DNA of 17,645 nucleotides from CAYLOC01 sp964385195 (GTDB taxonomy: Bacteria; Actinomycetota; Actinomycetes; Propionibacteriales; Nocardioidaceae): NCBI GenBank assembly GCA_964385195.1, contig CAYLOC010000051.1, forward strand, positions 1 to 17,645. Direction: 5' to 3'. Made by a program: the position numbers and the translations under genes. Positions 1 to 5,281 of this stretch are shown here, piece by piece (the stretch's first letter is position 1; every line of letters begins with the position of its first letter). The notes under the pieces are model-generated. The model was not told the origin of the DNA and searched no databases. It saw nothing but the letters and a program-made list of their open reading frames with translations.

Positions 1-43
1 TGAGCCCGGCGGCGACCAACGGTCCGGTGTCACATACAAGCAC
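1..43 (-). CDS. VapC-like PIN-domain toxin, N-terminal fragment (runs off the window)
   Basis: Reading the minus strand from a GTG at 43-41 gives VLVCDTGPLVAAGL before the window ends. PIN-domain ribonuclease toxins of the VapC type very often start this way: a hydrophobic strand, then the first catalytic Asp in a D-T/S-G/S-P-L context (Asp5 here). The start lies only two bases after the stop codon of the upstream antitoxin-like gene, the usual coupled antitoxin-toxin order. If complete, the protein would be an Mg2+-dependent RNase held inactive by its antitoxin. Only 14 codons are visible, so the remaining acidic residues cannot be checked. The call rests on the motif plus the gene order. 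Confidence 0.6.
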   Translation of the reverse strand, partial: MLVCDTGPLVAAGL

Positions 44-45
44 GC

Positions 46-252
46 CTACCGGCCGAAGCCCTCTGCCAACAGTTCCTCACTCTTGGCGCCGACGGCTGTC
101 CCGTCACCTTCGGCCATCCCGAACCAGGCTGGGGGCCAACTGCCCTCTGCCACGGGGTGTACATACCGTCGCATCTCAGCGAGCGCACGTGGGACGGCCT
201 CGTCTGGGATCTCCTCTGCCAATCGTGCAAGCTCCTGCCGCTCGGTACTCAT
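46..252 (-). CDS. VapB-like small antitoxin
   Basis: This 68-residue acidic protein begins MSTERQELARLAEEIPDE and ends with the segment GSWPPAWFGMAEGDGT followed by EELLAEGFGR. Many small actinobacterial antitoxins have this layout: a short helical N-terminal dimerisation or DNA-binding part, then a proline/aromatic segment and a C-terminal helix ending in EGFGR that would sit in the toxin groove. The next gene downstream starts two bases after the stop and reads as a PIN toxin, which supports a VapBC pair. The ATG at 252-250 has no purine-rich ribosome site; a TAGACT hexamer lies exactly six bases upstream, suggesting a leaderless mRNA. The antitoxin family (AbrB, Phd or other) cannot be fixed by eye. 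Confidence 0.6.
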   Translation of the reverse strand: MSTERQELARLAEEIPDEAVPRALAEMRRYVHPVAEGSWPPAWFGMAEGDGTAVGAKSEELLAEGFGR

Positions 253-258
253 GCACGT

Positions 259-264
259 AGTCTA
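259..264 (-). promoter_or_regulatory. Candidate -10 box of a leaderless vapB promoter
   Basis: On the minus strand TAGACT (TANNNT type) is followed by six bases and then the ATG of the antitoxin gene, so transcription starting seven bases after the box would begin at the A of the ATG. No clear -35 box is visible. The same geometry is seen at other starts in this window. Confidence 0.4.
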
Positions 265-441
265 CGGCGCCATCGTCTCCCATTCGGCCATCTCGCCGGG
301 CTGTCTGGCGAGCCCCTACCGTGCCACCTGCGTGCCACTAGCAGCGGGCAGGCACGCTCTTCAACGGACGGAACCGGTTGCTCGCTCCTGTCGCCCCGCG
401 CGCGTCGACGGCGTGGACACCGACCAGTCCCCGAACACACC

Positions 442-485
442 ATTGCAAGGCAGGGTCGAGGGCCCAAGCCCCTTCGTCTCCACCA
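442..485 (+). pseudogene. tRNA-Ala(TGC) 3'-half remnant, possible attachment-site scar
   Basis: The segment reads as the 3' half of a tRNA: anticodon loop ATTGCAA with TGC at 444-446, stem strand GGCAG (449-453), four variable bases, a T-stem (458-462 with 470-474, all five pairs possible including one G-U), acceptor strand CGTCTCC (475-481), discriminator A482 and encoded CCA (483-485). The T at acceptor position 70 and A73 fit alanine identity. It cannot be functional: the T-loop reads CCCAAGC instead of TTC-purine-A, the 5' anticodon strand (437-441, ACACC) does not pair, and there is no D-arm or 5' acceptor strand upstream. tRNA 3' ends are classic integrase targets, so this is probably a decayed att copy or gene relic beside a toxin-antitoxin pair. 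Confidence 0.6.
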
Positions 486-537
486 CTACGAACCGTGATG
501 GGACGATGCTTCCGAATCGCCCTGCGCGAACCACCGT

Positions 538-543
538 TACTCT
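538..543 (+). promoter_or_regulatory. Candidate -10 box of a leaderless methyltransferase promoter
   Basis: TACTCT (TANNNT) is followed by six bases (GAACAC) and then the GTG start at 550. No ribosome-binding sequence precedes the GTG. Spacing is identical to that at vapB, DUF881 and crgA. No convincing -35 box is visible. Confidence 0.4.
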
Positions 544-549
544 GAACAC

Positions 550-1191
550 GTGGTCAGTCACGGGCACGCCGGAAGCGCGGATCCCCTCTTCGAGCAGATC
601 TACGCCGAGGCAGGCACAGATCTCTCGGCAGTTCCGTGGGCCGTCTTGGAGCCGCGGGCAGCCCTGACCGACTGGCTCAACGGGCAGGCTCCACCCAGCG
701 GGAGCACGGCCTTGGTTGTTGCCTGCGGCCTCGGTGACGACGCCGAGGAACTGGCCCGTCGCGGGTATCAGGTCACGGCATTCGACGCGGCCCCTACGGC
801 GATCGAACGTTGTAAGAAGCGATTCCCCGACTCGACCGTCAACTACGTGGTTGCCGACTTGTTCGCACTCCCCACCTCGTGGCAGGCAGCCTTCGACCTC
901 GTAGTGGAGATCTGGACACTACAGTCCCTGACCGAGGACGAGCAGCCGGCTGCCGAGGCGGCGATCGCGGCAACGCTCCGCCCCGGCGGGCGACTGTTTG
1001 TGTACTGTCTCGCCCGCGACGACGACGCAGTCCTCGACTCACGACCCTGGCCGCTGCGCCGGGCGCAACTGGGTCCGTTCATCGACGCCGGCCTGCAGGA
1101 GGTAGAACTCGTGGAAACGCCACCGCAGGACGGTCGAGCCGGAACGTTCACCGCGACGTACCAACGGCCGGTCGAACCATCGGTCCAGTGA
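550..1191 (+). CDS. Class I SAM-dependent methyltransferase
   Basis: The 213-residue protein has a Rossmann-type methyltransferase core. Motif I is the glycine loop in LVVACGLGDDA (residues 55-65), an acidic residue at the end of strand 2 (FDA, Asp79) would bind the ribose of S-adenosylmethionine, VVADLF (100-105) is motif II-like, and LRPGGRLFVY (143-152) is the post-strand-5 segment. The N-terminal DPLFEQIYAEAG...VPW stretch is typical of small soluble methyltransferases of unknown substrate in Actinomycetota. The GTG start is preferred because the frame has no ATG between the upstream stop (496-498) and the conserved region, and a TANNNT box sits six bases before it. Substrate unknown. Its stop faces DUF881 convergently. 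Confidence 0.8.
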   Translation: MVSHGHAGSADPLFEQIYAEAGTDLSAVPWAVLEPRAALTDWLNGQAPPSGSTALVVACGLGDDAEELARRGYQVTAFDAAPTAIERCKKRFPDSTVNYVVADLFALPTSWQAAFDLVVEIWTLQSLTEDEQPAAEAAIAATLRPGGRLFVYCLARDDDAVLDSRPWPLRRAQLGPFIDAGLQEVELVETPPQDGRAGTFTATYQRPVEPSVQ

Positions 1192-1363
1192 CCGCCGATC
1201 AGGGCAGGATTCGCTGGAACTCACCCTCCACGGCGTATCTGGCAAAGCCGAACGCCTCGTTGATCGGCGCATGGCGGGCTGCCATCTTCCGGGGAGTCGG
1301 CGACGGGCGACTCGAGGTCGGCTGCGGCTGGATAGGTGCCACGCCACTGACCAGCGGCGTTGT

Positions 1364-1382
1364 CCGGTCAGGGCGTGACCGG
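1364..1382. terminator. Weak candidate terminator hairpin at the DUF881 stop
   Basis: CCGGTCA-GGGCG-TGACCGG is a perfect 7-bp stem with a 5-base loop. It spans the DUF881 stop codon (1370-1368) and lies between two convergent genes. There is no T-tract on either side, so a true intrinsic terminator is doubtful. Confidence 0.25.
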
Positions 1383-2153
1383 TTGGGCGAACTCCAGCGA
1401 GAGCGTCCCCTCATAGGCAGGAACGGTGAGGGACTTGGCCAGCCGCAGTGACCAGCCGAGGTGGTACGGCGCCTGGATGTACTCGCGGTAGATCTGCACC
1501 TGACGTGAGGCCTGCAACGCGTCGTAGAGCTTGGTCGGGTTGCCGATGGCGACGATCCGGTACGGCGGTGAGTACGGTACGCCGTGCAACAGCACCGTGT
1601 TGCCCACGCACTTGATCCCGGTCGTGCTGATCAGGCGCACACCTTGCAGGCTGACGCCCTTCGCGCCACCGGCCCACAGTGCGTTCACCACTGCCTGGAT
1701 GTCTTGCTGGTGCACCACCAGGAGGTTCTGGTCGATGCCGCTGGAGGTCGGTTTTCCCGCCTTCGGTGAGTCATCGAGCGTGACCACGATGCCGGGGCCG
1801 CTGAGCTTCTCCAGTCCCACCGGGCCGGTGAGCCGGCCGACCTTGTGGTGCAACGTGTCGATCTGGTTGCCGCTGACCGCCTTCGACAGCGCCGACACCT
1901 GGTCCTGCAACTGTTCGGCCTGCTCCTGCAAGGCGGTGACCCGGGACCGTTGCTGGTCCACGAGGTCGATGAGACTGCTGTGCGCGCCGCCGCGCAGGTC
2001 GGTGCCACGGGCGTGCATCATGCTGGTGATGGCGAGCAACCCCACACACGCACAGGCGACCGGCACCCCGATCCGCCACCACAGCGGTCTCGGGCGCCGC
2101 CGCGATCGGAGTCTGCGCCACCAGTCACCCAGTCGTGCGCGAGCCTGGGCCAT
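1368..2153 (-). CDS. DUF881 family membrane-anchored protein
   Basis: The 261-residue protein has a basic cytoplasmic N-terminus (RLRSRRRPRP), one transmembrane helix near residues 27-45, a coiled-coil stretch (about 60-95, LIDLVDQQRSRVTALQEQAEQL) and an extracytoplasmic domain with the DUF881 signature: GPGIVVTLDDSP (119-130), NLLVVHQQDIQAVVNALWAGGAKGV and IVAIGNP. DUF881 proteins have a YlxW/DivIC-like layout and are recurrent neighbours of crgA near the actinobacterial origin; the biochemical role is unknown. The ATG at 2153 is preceded by GGGGGC, too close to act as a normal ribosome site, and before that by TAGGCT exactly six bases upstream, again suggesting a leaderless mRNA. It is divergent from crgA across 81 bp. 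Confidence 0.85.
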   Translation of the reverse strand: MAQARARLGDWWRRLRSRRRPRPLWWRIGVPVACACVGLLAITSMMHARGTDLRGGAHSSLIDLVDQQRSRVTALQEQAEQLQDQVSALSKAVSGNQIDTLHHKVGRLTGPVGLEKLSGPGIVVTLDDSPKAGKPTSSGIDQNLLVVHQQDIQAVVNALWAGGAKGVSLQGVRLISTTGIKCVGNTVLLHGVPYSPPYRIVAIGNPTKLYDALQASRQVQIYREYIQAPYHLGWSLRLAKSLTVPAYEGTLSLEFAQPVTP

Positions 2154-2159
2154 GCCCCC

Positions 2160-2165
2160 AGCCTA
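2160..2165 (-). promoter_or_regulatory. Candidate -10 box of a leaderless DUF881 promoter
   Basis: On the minus strand TAGGCT is followed by GGGGGC and the ATG at 2153, so a start seven bases downstream would coincide with the start codon. It shares an 81-bp divergent region with the crgA promoter candidate. Confidence 0.4.
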
Positions 2166-2222
2166 GGGCAGGCGTCGGCGGCTGCGAACCCTCCGCGCTG
2201 TCCGTCGCGGGGGATCAGCGGT

Positions 2223-2228
2223 TACCCT
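2223..2228 (+). promoter_or_regulatory. Candidate -10 box of a leaderless crgA promoter
   Basis: TACCCT lies six bases (GGCAGT) before the crgA ATG at 2235. TGTCCG at 2199-2204 could be a weak -35 box at 18-bp spacing. No Shine-Dalgarno sequence of useful length is present. Confidence 0.45.
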
Positions 2229-2234
2229 GGCAGT

Positions 2235-2486
2235 ATGCCTGAATCTCGCCAGCGCAAGAAGGCCGACTTCACGCCGCCGCAGACGTCGAAGAAGCCGGTC
2301 AAGGTCGGCAGTGGCCGGTGGGTCGCACCGACTATGTGCACCCTGTGGATCATCGGGCTCGCGTGGATCGTGGTCTACTACATCGTTCCGGACCTGGCGT
2401 ACTTCGGCGAGCTCGGCAACTGGAATCTGGCCATCGGCATGGCGCTGATCGCGGCCGGGTTCATCCTCGCCACCAAATGGGAGTAG
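2235..2486 (+). CDS. crgA: Cell division protein CrgA
   Basis: The 83-residue protein has the CrgA plan: a basic N-terminal tail (MPESRQRKKADFTPP, then KKPVKVGSGRWVAP) followed by two transmembrane helices (about 29-51 and 62-80) joined by the short loop PDLAYFGELGNWN and ending ATKWE. CrgA is a small membrane protein of Actinomycetota that binds FtsZ, FtsI and other septal proteins and helps place or stabilise the divisome. The start is the only ATG that gives the family N-terminus, and the length is normal. Its location beside DUF881 and near the pknB/rodA operon is the conserved context. It is convergent with the rhomboid gene. Confidence 0.93.
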   Translation: MPESRQRKKADFTPPQTSKKPVKVGSGRWVAPTMCTLWIIGLAWIVVYYIVPDLAYFGELGNWNLAIGMALIAAGFILATKWE

Positions 2487-2507
2487 CTGCATAGGGGAGT
2501 AGCTGCA
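2479..2507 (+). repeat. 13-bp direct repeat overlapping the crgA stop
   Basis: GGGAGTAGCTGCA occurs at 2479-2491 and again at 2495-2507, a 16-bp period. The first copy contains the crgA stop codon. It looks like a small duplication of the gene's 3' end; no function is apparent. Confidence 0.8.
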
Positions 2508-2511
2508 CCGG

Positions 2512-2525
2512 TTACACCGGTGTAA
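2512..2525. promoter_or_regulatory. Perfect 14-bp palindrome, protein site or hairpin
   Basis: TTACACCGGTGTAA equals its own reverse complement. The overlapping segment 2506-2522 can instead form a 7-bp hairpin (CACCGGT-TAC-ACCGGTG). It may be a dimeric regulator site or part of the crgA terminator; no T-tract follows. Confidence 0.4.
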
Positions 2526-2557
2526 TTCTCCACAGGGGTTATCCCCAGTGTGGACAA
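2526..2557. promoter_or_regulatory. Dyad with three DnaA-box-like 9-mers
   Basis: TTCTCCACA (2526-2534, plus), TTATCCCCA (2539-2547, plus) and TTGTCCACA (2549-2557, minus) lie within 32 bp. The last matches exactly the consensus DnaA box reported for high-GC actinobacteria; the others differ from DnaA-box consensus forms by one base. The outer boxes are inverted and CCACA-GGGG-TTAT-CCCC-AG-TGTGG could fold as a hairpin, so a bidirectional terminator is the main alternative. This is not oriC itself: too few boxes and no AT-rich region. Confidence 0.45.
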
Positions 2558-2678
2558 CCCGCGCCTCTGCTCGCCCGCTCCGGGCCGGCCGCCCGGAACC
2601 GCCCCACTGCCGGATCGTGCAGGTGGCACCCGCGCGCCCGGCTCGACGTACCGGCCGCGGCGCCCGGAGAAGGGTGGG

Positions 2679-2749
2679 CAAGGCAAACACACCGTTGGCG
2701 AGTCAGATTTGCCTTGTCAACGGTGCATTTGCCCCGTCAACAAGGCAAA
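2679..2749. repeat. Cluster of TTTGCCTTG-type direct and inverted repeats
   Basis: TTTGCCTTG occurs on the plus strand at 2708-2716 and as its exact complement at 2679-2687 and 2741-2749; a variant TTTGCCCCG is at 2728-2736. The segment 2708-2717 pairs perfectly over 10 bp with 2740-2749. GTCAAC follows both plus-strand copies, giving two 20-bp units (2707-2726 and 2727-2746) with 15 matches. It could be an operator array, an RNA structure or a terminator for the rhomboid operon. Confidence 0.6.
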
Positions 2750-2801
2750 CGCGACCCGTCGCGACCGCGCTCGCCCGGCCAGGCGTGGGCGGGAAGGGGC
2801 G

Positions 2802-3683
2802 TCAGGTGGTGAGCATCATGGTGCGTACGACGGTGCCGGCCAGGCCGATCGCGAAGATCAGCACCATGCAGCCGACGGTGAGGAACGTACGCCGATCCCG
2901 GGGCGCGTACGCGATCCCCCAGCCGAGCACCAGCCCGGCGATCAGCCCACCGATGTGCGCCTGCCAGGAGATGTTTCCCACGGTGAACGTGATCACCAGG
3001 TTCAACCCCAGCAACACCAGCAGTGAGGTCACGTCCCGCTTCTGCCGCAGGAAGATCACCAGCGCCGCGCCGAACAGCCCGAAGATCGCGCCGGACGCGC
3101 CGAGGGTGTAGCTGATCGGTGCAGCGAACCAGTAGGTCGTCACCGACCCGATGAACCCGCACAGCAGGTACAGCGACAGGAACCGGATCCGCCCCAGCGC
3201 GGCTTCGACGAACGACCCGAAGATCCACAGCGCGAACATGTTCAGCGCGATGTGGAAGATCTCGGTATGCAGGAAGGTGGAGGTGATCAGCCGCCAGTAG
3301 GCACCGTCGGCGACACCCTCCACCGTGAAGATGCCCTGCGAGGTCGGGATCCGGTAACTGTCCGGAGCCATGGCCATCAGCCGGCCGAACCAGCCGCTGA
3401 AGCCCCCCGTGGCTCGCGCGATCACGAAACACACCACGTTGACCACGATCAGCCCGATCGTGACCGCGTCGGCACGAGTCGGGATCCGGCCACCGAACGC
3501 GGTGCGGGGCTGCCGCTGCTCGCCCTGCCCCTGGCGGACGCACTCCGGACACTGGAACCCGACCGAGGCCTGCCGCATGCAGTCGGGGCAGATCGGTCGC
3601 CCGCACCGCTGGCAGGAGATGTAGGTCTCCCGGTCGGGGTGCCGGTAGCAGTGCGGGATGGTGTCCGGCGATGTGCCGCTCAT
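2802..3683 (-). CDS. Rhomboid family intramembrane serine protease with N-terminal zinc-finger
   Basis: The 293-residue protein opens with a cysteine-rich zinc-binding module (C12, C24xxC27, C32xxC35, C45xxC48; HCYRHPDRETYISCQRCGRPIC), then about seven membrane helices from residue 73 on. The rhomboid catalytic dyad is visible: Ser197 in GASGAIFG and His243 in QAHIGGLIAG, with HTEIFHIALNM (139-149) supplying the conserved His/Asn helix. Rhomboids cut substrates inside the membrane; the actinobacterial substrate is unknown. The B-box-like zinc head is common in actinobacterial members. The ATG at 3683 is chosen because it begins just before the zinc module; the frame stays open upstream but overlaps ppiA. 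It starts 13 bases after ppiA, so they probably form one transcript. Confidence 0.93.
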   Translation of the reverse strand: MSGTSPDTIPHCYRHPDRETYISCQRCGRPICPDCMRQASVGFQCPECVRQGQGEQRQPRTAFGGRIPTRADAVTIGLIVVNVVCFVIARATGGFSGWFGRLMAMAPDSYRIPTSQGIFTVEGVADGAYWRLITSTFLHTEIFHIALNMFALWIFGSFVEAALGRIRFLSLYLLCGFIGSVTTYWFAAPISYTLGASGAIFGLFGAALVIFLRQKRDVTSLLVLLGLNLVITFTVGNISWQAHIGGLIAGLVLGWGIAYAPRDRRTFLTVGCMVLIFAIGLAGTVVRTMMLTT

Positions 3684-3696
3684 GGTCGTACGGCGA

Positions 3697-4221
3697 TCAG
3701 CGCCGCTCGATCTCCACCCGGTCGATGACGACCGGCTCGACCGGCCGGTCCGACCGGTCGGTACGGGTGGTGGAGATGGCGTCGACGACGTCACGACTGG
3801 CCTGGTCAGCGACCTCGCCGAAGATCGTGTGCCGGTTCGTCAGGTGCGGCTGGGGCCCGACCGTGATGAAGAACTGCGACCCGTTGGTGCCAGGGCCCGC
3901 GTTCGCCATTGCCAGCAGGTACGGCTTGGTGAATGCCAGCTCGGGGTGGAACTCGTCCTTGAACTGGTAGCCCGGCCCCCCGGTCCCGCTGCCGAGCGGG
4001 CAGCCGCCCTGCACCATGAAGCCGTCGATGACCCGGTGGAACGTGAGCCCGTCGTAGAACCGCTCGGTCGACTTCTGTCCCGATTTCGGGTCCGTCCACT
4101 CCTGCGTGCCCTCCGCCAACCCCACGAAGTTGTTCACGGTCTTCGGGGCGTGGTTCGCGAACAACTCCAGGACTACGTCACCGCGGTTGGTCTTCAGCGT
4201 GGCGAACAGCGTCTCGGCCAC
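3697..4221 (-). CDS. ppiA: Cyclophilin-type peptidyl-prolyl cis-trans isomerase
   Basis: The 174-residue protein is a single cyclophilin domain without signal peptide, so it acts in the cytoplasm to isomerise X-Pro bonds. Active-site signatures are FHRVIDGFMVQGG (61-73, with the catalytic Arg63), GTNGSQFFIT (111-120) and PHLTNRHTIFG (125-135); His126 replaces the Trp that confers cyclosporin affinity in human cyclophilin A, a frequent bacterial change. The start is a GTG at 4221 with AAGGAGGG a few bases upstream, one of the best ribosome sites here. The rhomboid gene follows 13 bases after its stop. A cyclophilin at this position is part of the conserved origin-proximal order in actinobacteria. 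Confidence 0.94.
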   Translation of the reverse strand: MAETLFATLKTNRGDVVLELFANHAPKTVNNFVGLAEGTQEWTDPKSGQKSTERFYDGLTFHRVIDGFMVQGGCPLGSGTGGPGYQFKDEFHPELAFTKPYLLAMANAGPGTNGSQFFITVGPQPHLTNRHTIFGEVADQASRDVVDAISTTRTDRSDRPVEPVVIDRVEIERR

Positions 4222-4332
4222 CAGGCACCCTCCTTCCAGTCATGCGGCCGGACGGCAGGCGAGGCCCGATCCGCTCAGCGTACGTCGGAGCACCATCCTG
4301 CCACGCCGAGTGAGCCGGGCCGAACGGGGCGG

Positions 4333-4361
4333 TTGGTGAAACGGGACGGAATGGGTAAGGC
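4333..4361 (+). promoter_or_regulatory. Weak candidate promoter for the 11-mer repeat protein
   Basis: TTGGTG (4333-4338) and TAAGGC (4356-4361) are spaced by 17 bp, about 90 bp before the GTG at 4450, in the 228-bp region between divergent ppiA and this gene. The -10 match is poor. Confidence 0.25.
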
Positions 4362-4449
4362 TAGGGGGAGTCGGGGGCGGTAGACGTGCCCTCGCCGGAG
4401 TCCAGGCTCGCCAGCCCGGGCTCAGCTGCCGGATCGAGGAGGGAAACTC

Positions 4450-5281
4450 GTGGCAACGACGATGCAGACACCCAGCAAGGAACAGATCACGAAAGCCGGC
4501 GCGGGGTTCCGCGACGCGACGGTGCCGGTCGCCCAGGCGACGTGGGAGCGCGTCGGGGAGGCGGCCGGGGCGACCCGGCACTGGCTCGAGCCGCGGCTAC
4601 GAGACGCCCGCAAGGAACTGGAGCCGCGGTTGCGCGAGGCCGGTGAGCAGGTCGGTCCGATGCTGAAGGAGGCGCGCGAACAGCTGGAACCGAAGCTGCA
4701 CGAGGCCCGGGAGCAGCTGGAGCCGGTCGCGGCCGAGCTCACCGAGCAGGGCCGCACCCACGGGCGTCGGGCAGCGGAGCGGATCGGGTTGGTCGAGCCG
4801 GCGAAGAAGTCCCACAAACTGCGCAACCTGTTGCTCGGCCTGGGACTGGCCGGGATCGCGGCGGTGGTCTACAAGGTGTTCTTCGCCAACGACAAGGACG
4901 AGTGGACCACAACGACCCCGGACCGCGGTACCGCTGGAGCGAGCCCGAGCACGGCCCCCGGCGGTGCGACACCGCTGCACGCTGTCGATCCTGCGCAACA
5001 GGCGCAGAACGCGCAGGCCACGCAGGGTTCACAGGCCACGCAGGGTTCACAGGCCACGCAGGGTNNNNNNNNNNNNNNNNNNNNNNNNNNNNNNNNNNNN
5101 NNNNNNNNNNNNNNNNNNNNNNNNNNNNNNNNNNNNNNNNNNNNNNNNNNNNNNNNNNNNNNNNCAGGCCACGCAGGGTTCACAGGCCACGCAGGGTTCA
5201 CAGGCCACGCAGGGTACGGACAGCCAGAGCGCAGGTGGTCCGGCCACAGAGGGACGCGAGGGCGGCGCTACGACGAGCTGA
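4450..5281 (+). CDS. Membrane-anchored amphipathic-repeat protein (DUF5324-like layout), interrupted by an assembly gap
   Basis: The GTG at 4450 has a strong GAGGAGGG site upstream. Residues 46-100 are five consecutive 11-residue repeats of the form LEPxLxxAxEQ, predicting a long amphipathic helix or hendecad coiled coil as in apolipoprotein-like proteins. A single hydrophobic helix (about 126-145) follows, then a Thr/Ser/Pro/Ala-rich tail and tandem QATQGS repeats from residue 189 into the N gap. After the gap the repeat resumes and ends TDSQSAGGPATEGREGGATTS. The gap as drawn shifts the frame by one base, but both sides read QATQGS, so one gene is intended. The layout and the place next to ppiA recall DUF5324 proteins of streptomycetes. 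Function unknown; the last 14 bp overlap DUF3817. Confidence 0.75.
5014..5215 (+). repeat. 18-bp tandem repeat (QATQGS) flanking a gap
   Basis: CAGGCCACGCAGGGTTCA is repeated at 5014-5031, 5032-5049 and 5050-5064 (last three bases lost in the gap), and again at 5165-5182, 5183-5200 and 5201-5215. Copies are identical, which points to recent expansion and to a collapse during short-read assembly. The copy number is unknown. Confidence 0.95.
5065..5164. other. Assembly gap of 100 N inside the tandem repeat
   Basis: Exactly 100 N, the usual placeholder for unknown length. Because the left side stops after 15 bases of a unit and the right side starts a fresh unit in frame, the real missing length should be 3 + 18k bases if the array is regular. 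Confidence 0.95.

Larger units (their letters stand above)
253..549. other. Intergenic region between vapB-like gene and methyltransferase
   Basis: This 297-bp stretch between divergent genes holds the vapB -10 candidate at its left, the tRNA-Ala remnant in its right half and the methyltransferase -10 candidate at its right edge. I see no credible protein gene. A minus-strand reading frame across 567-361 is only the antisense of the tRNA remnant. Confidence 0.6.
2487..2801. other. Repeat-rich intergenic region between convergent crgA and rhomboid genes
   Basis: These 315 bp carry no credible protein gene but hold several ordered elements: a short direct repeat at the crgA stop, a perfect 14-bp palindrome (2512-2525), a dyad with three DnaA-box-like 9-mers (2526-2557), and a cluster of TTTGCCTTG-type repeats in both orientations (2679-2749). 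Because both flanking genes point inward, promoter elements are not expected here; termination, a replication-protein site or a small RNA are the options. Confidence 0.6.

Noticed and set aside
390..485. An intact tRNA gene
   Set aside because: No D-arm, no 5' acceptor strand, unpaired anticodon stem and an abnormal T-loop; only a 3' half is present.
361..567. Minus-strand frame with the peptide ETKGLGPSTLPCNG
   Set aside because: It is the antisense of the tRNA-Ala remnant. ETKGLEPST-type peptides recur in databases as spurious translations of tRNA genes.
1199..1414. Small minus-strand frame downstream of DUF881 (ending EGEFQRILP)
   Set aside because: It overlaps the DUF881 3' end in another frame, has no recognisable domain or ribosome site, and its composition is that of a shadow frame.
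2526..2557. The chromosome origin oriC itself
   Set aside because: Only three box-like 9-mers, no AT-rich unwinding region and no dnaA or dnaN nearby.
2163..2690. Long minus-strand frame across crgA
   Set aside because: Arg/Pro-rich shadow of crgA and the intergenic region; no start context or family resemblance.
4869..5201. Cysteine-rich minus-strand repeat peptide (PCVACE units)
   Set aside because: It is the antisense of the QATQGS repeat; the plus frame has the start, ribosome site, helix and membrane segment of a real protein.
5014..5215. CRISPR array
   Set aside because: Units are 18 bp, contiguous and translated in frame, with no spacers and no cas genes nearby.
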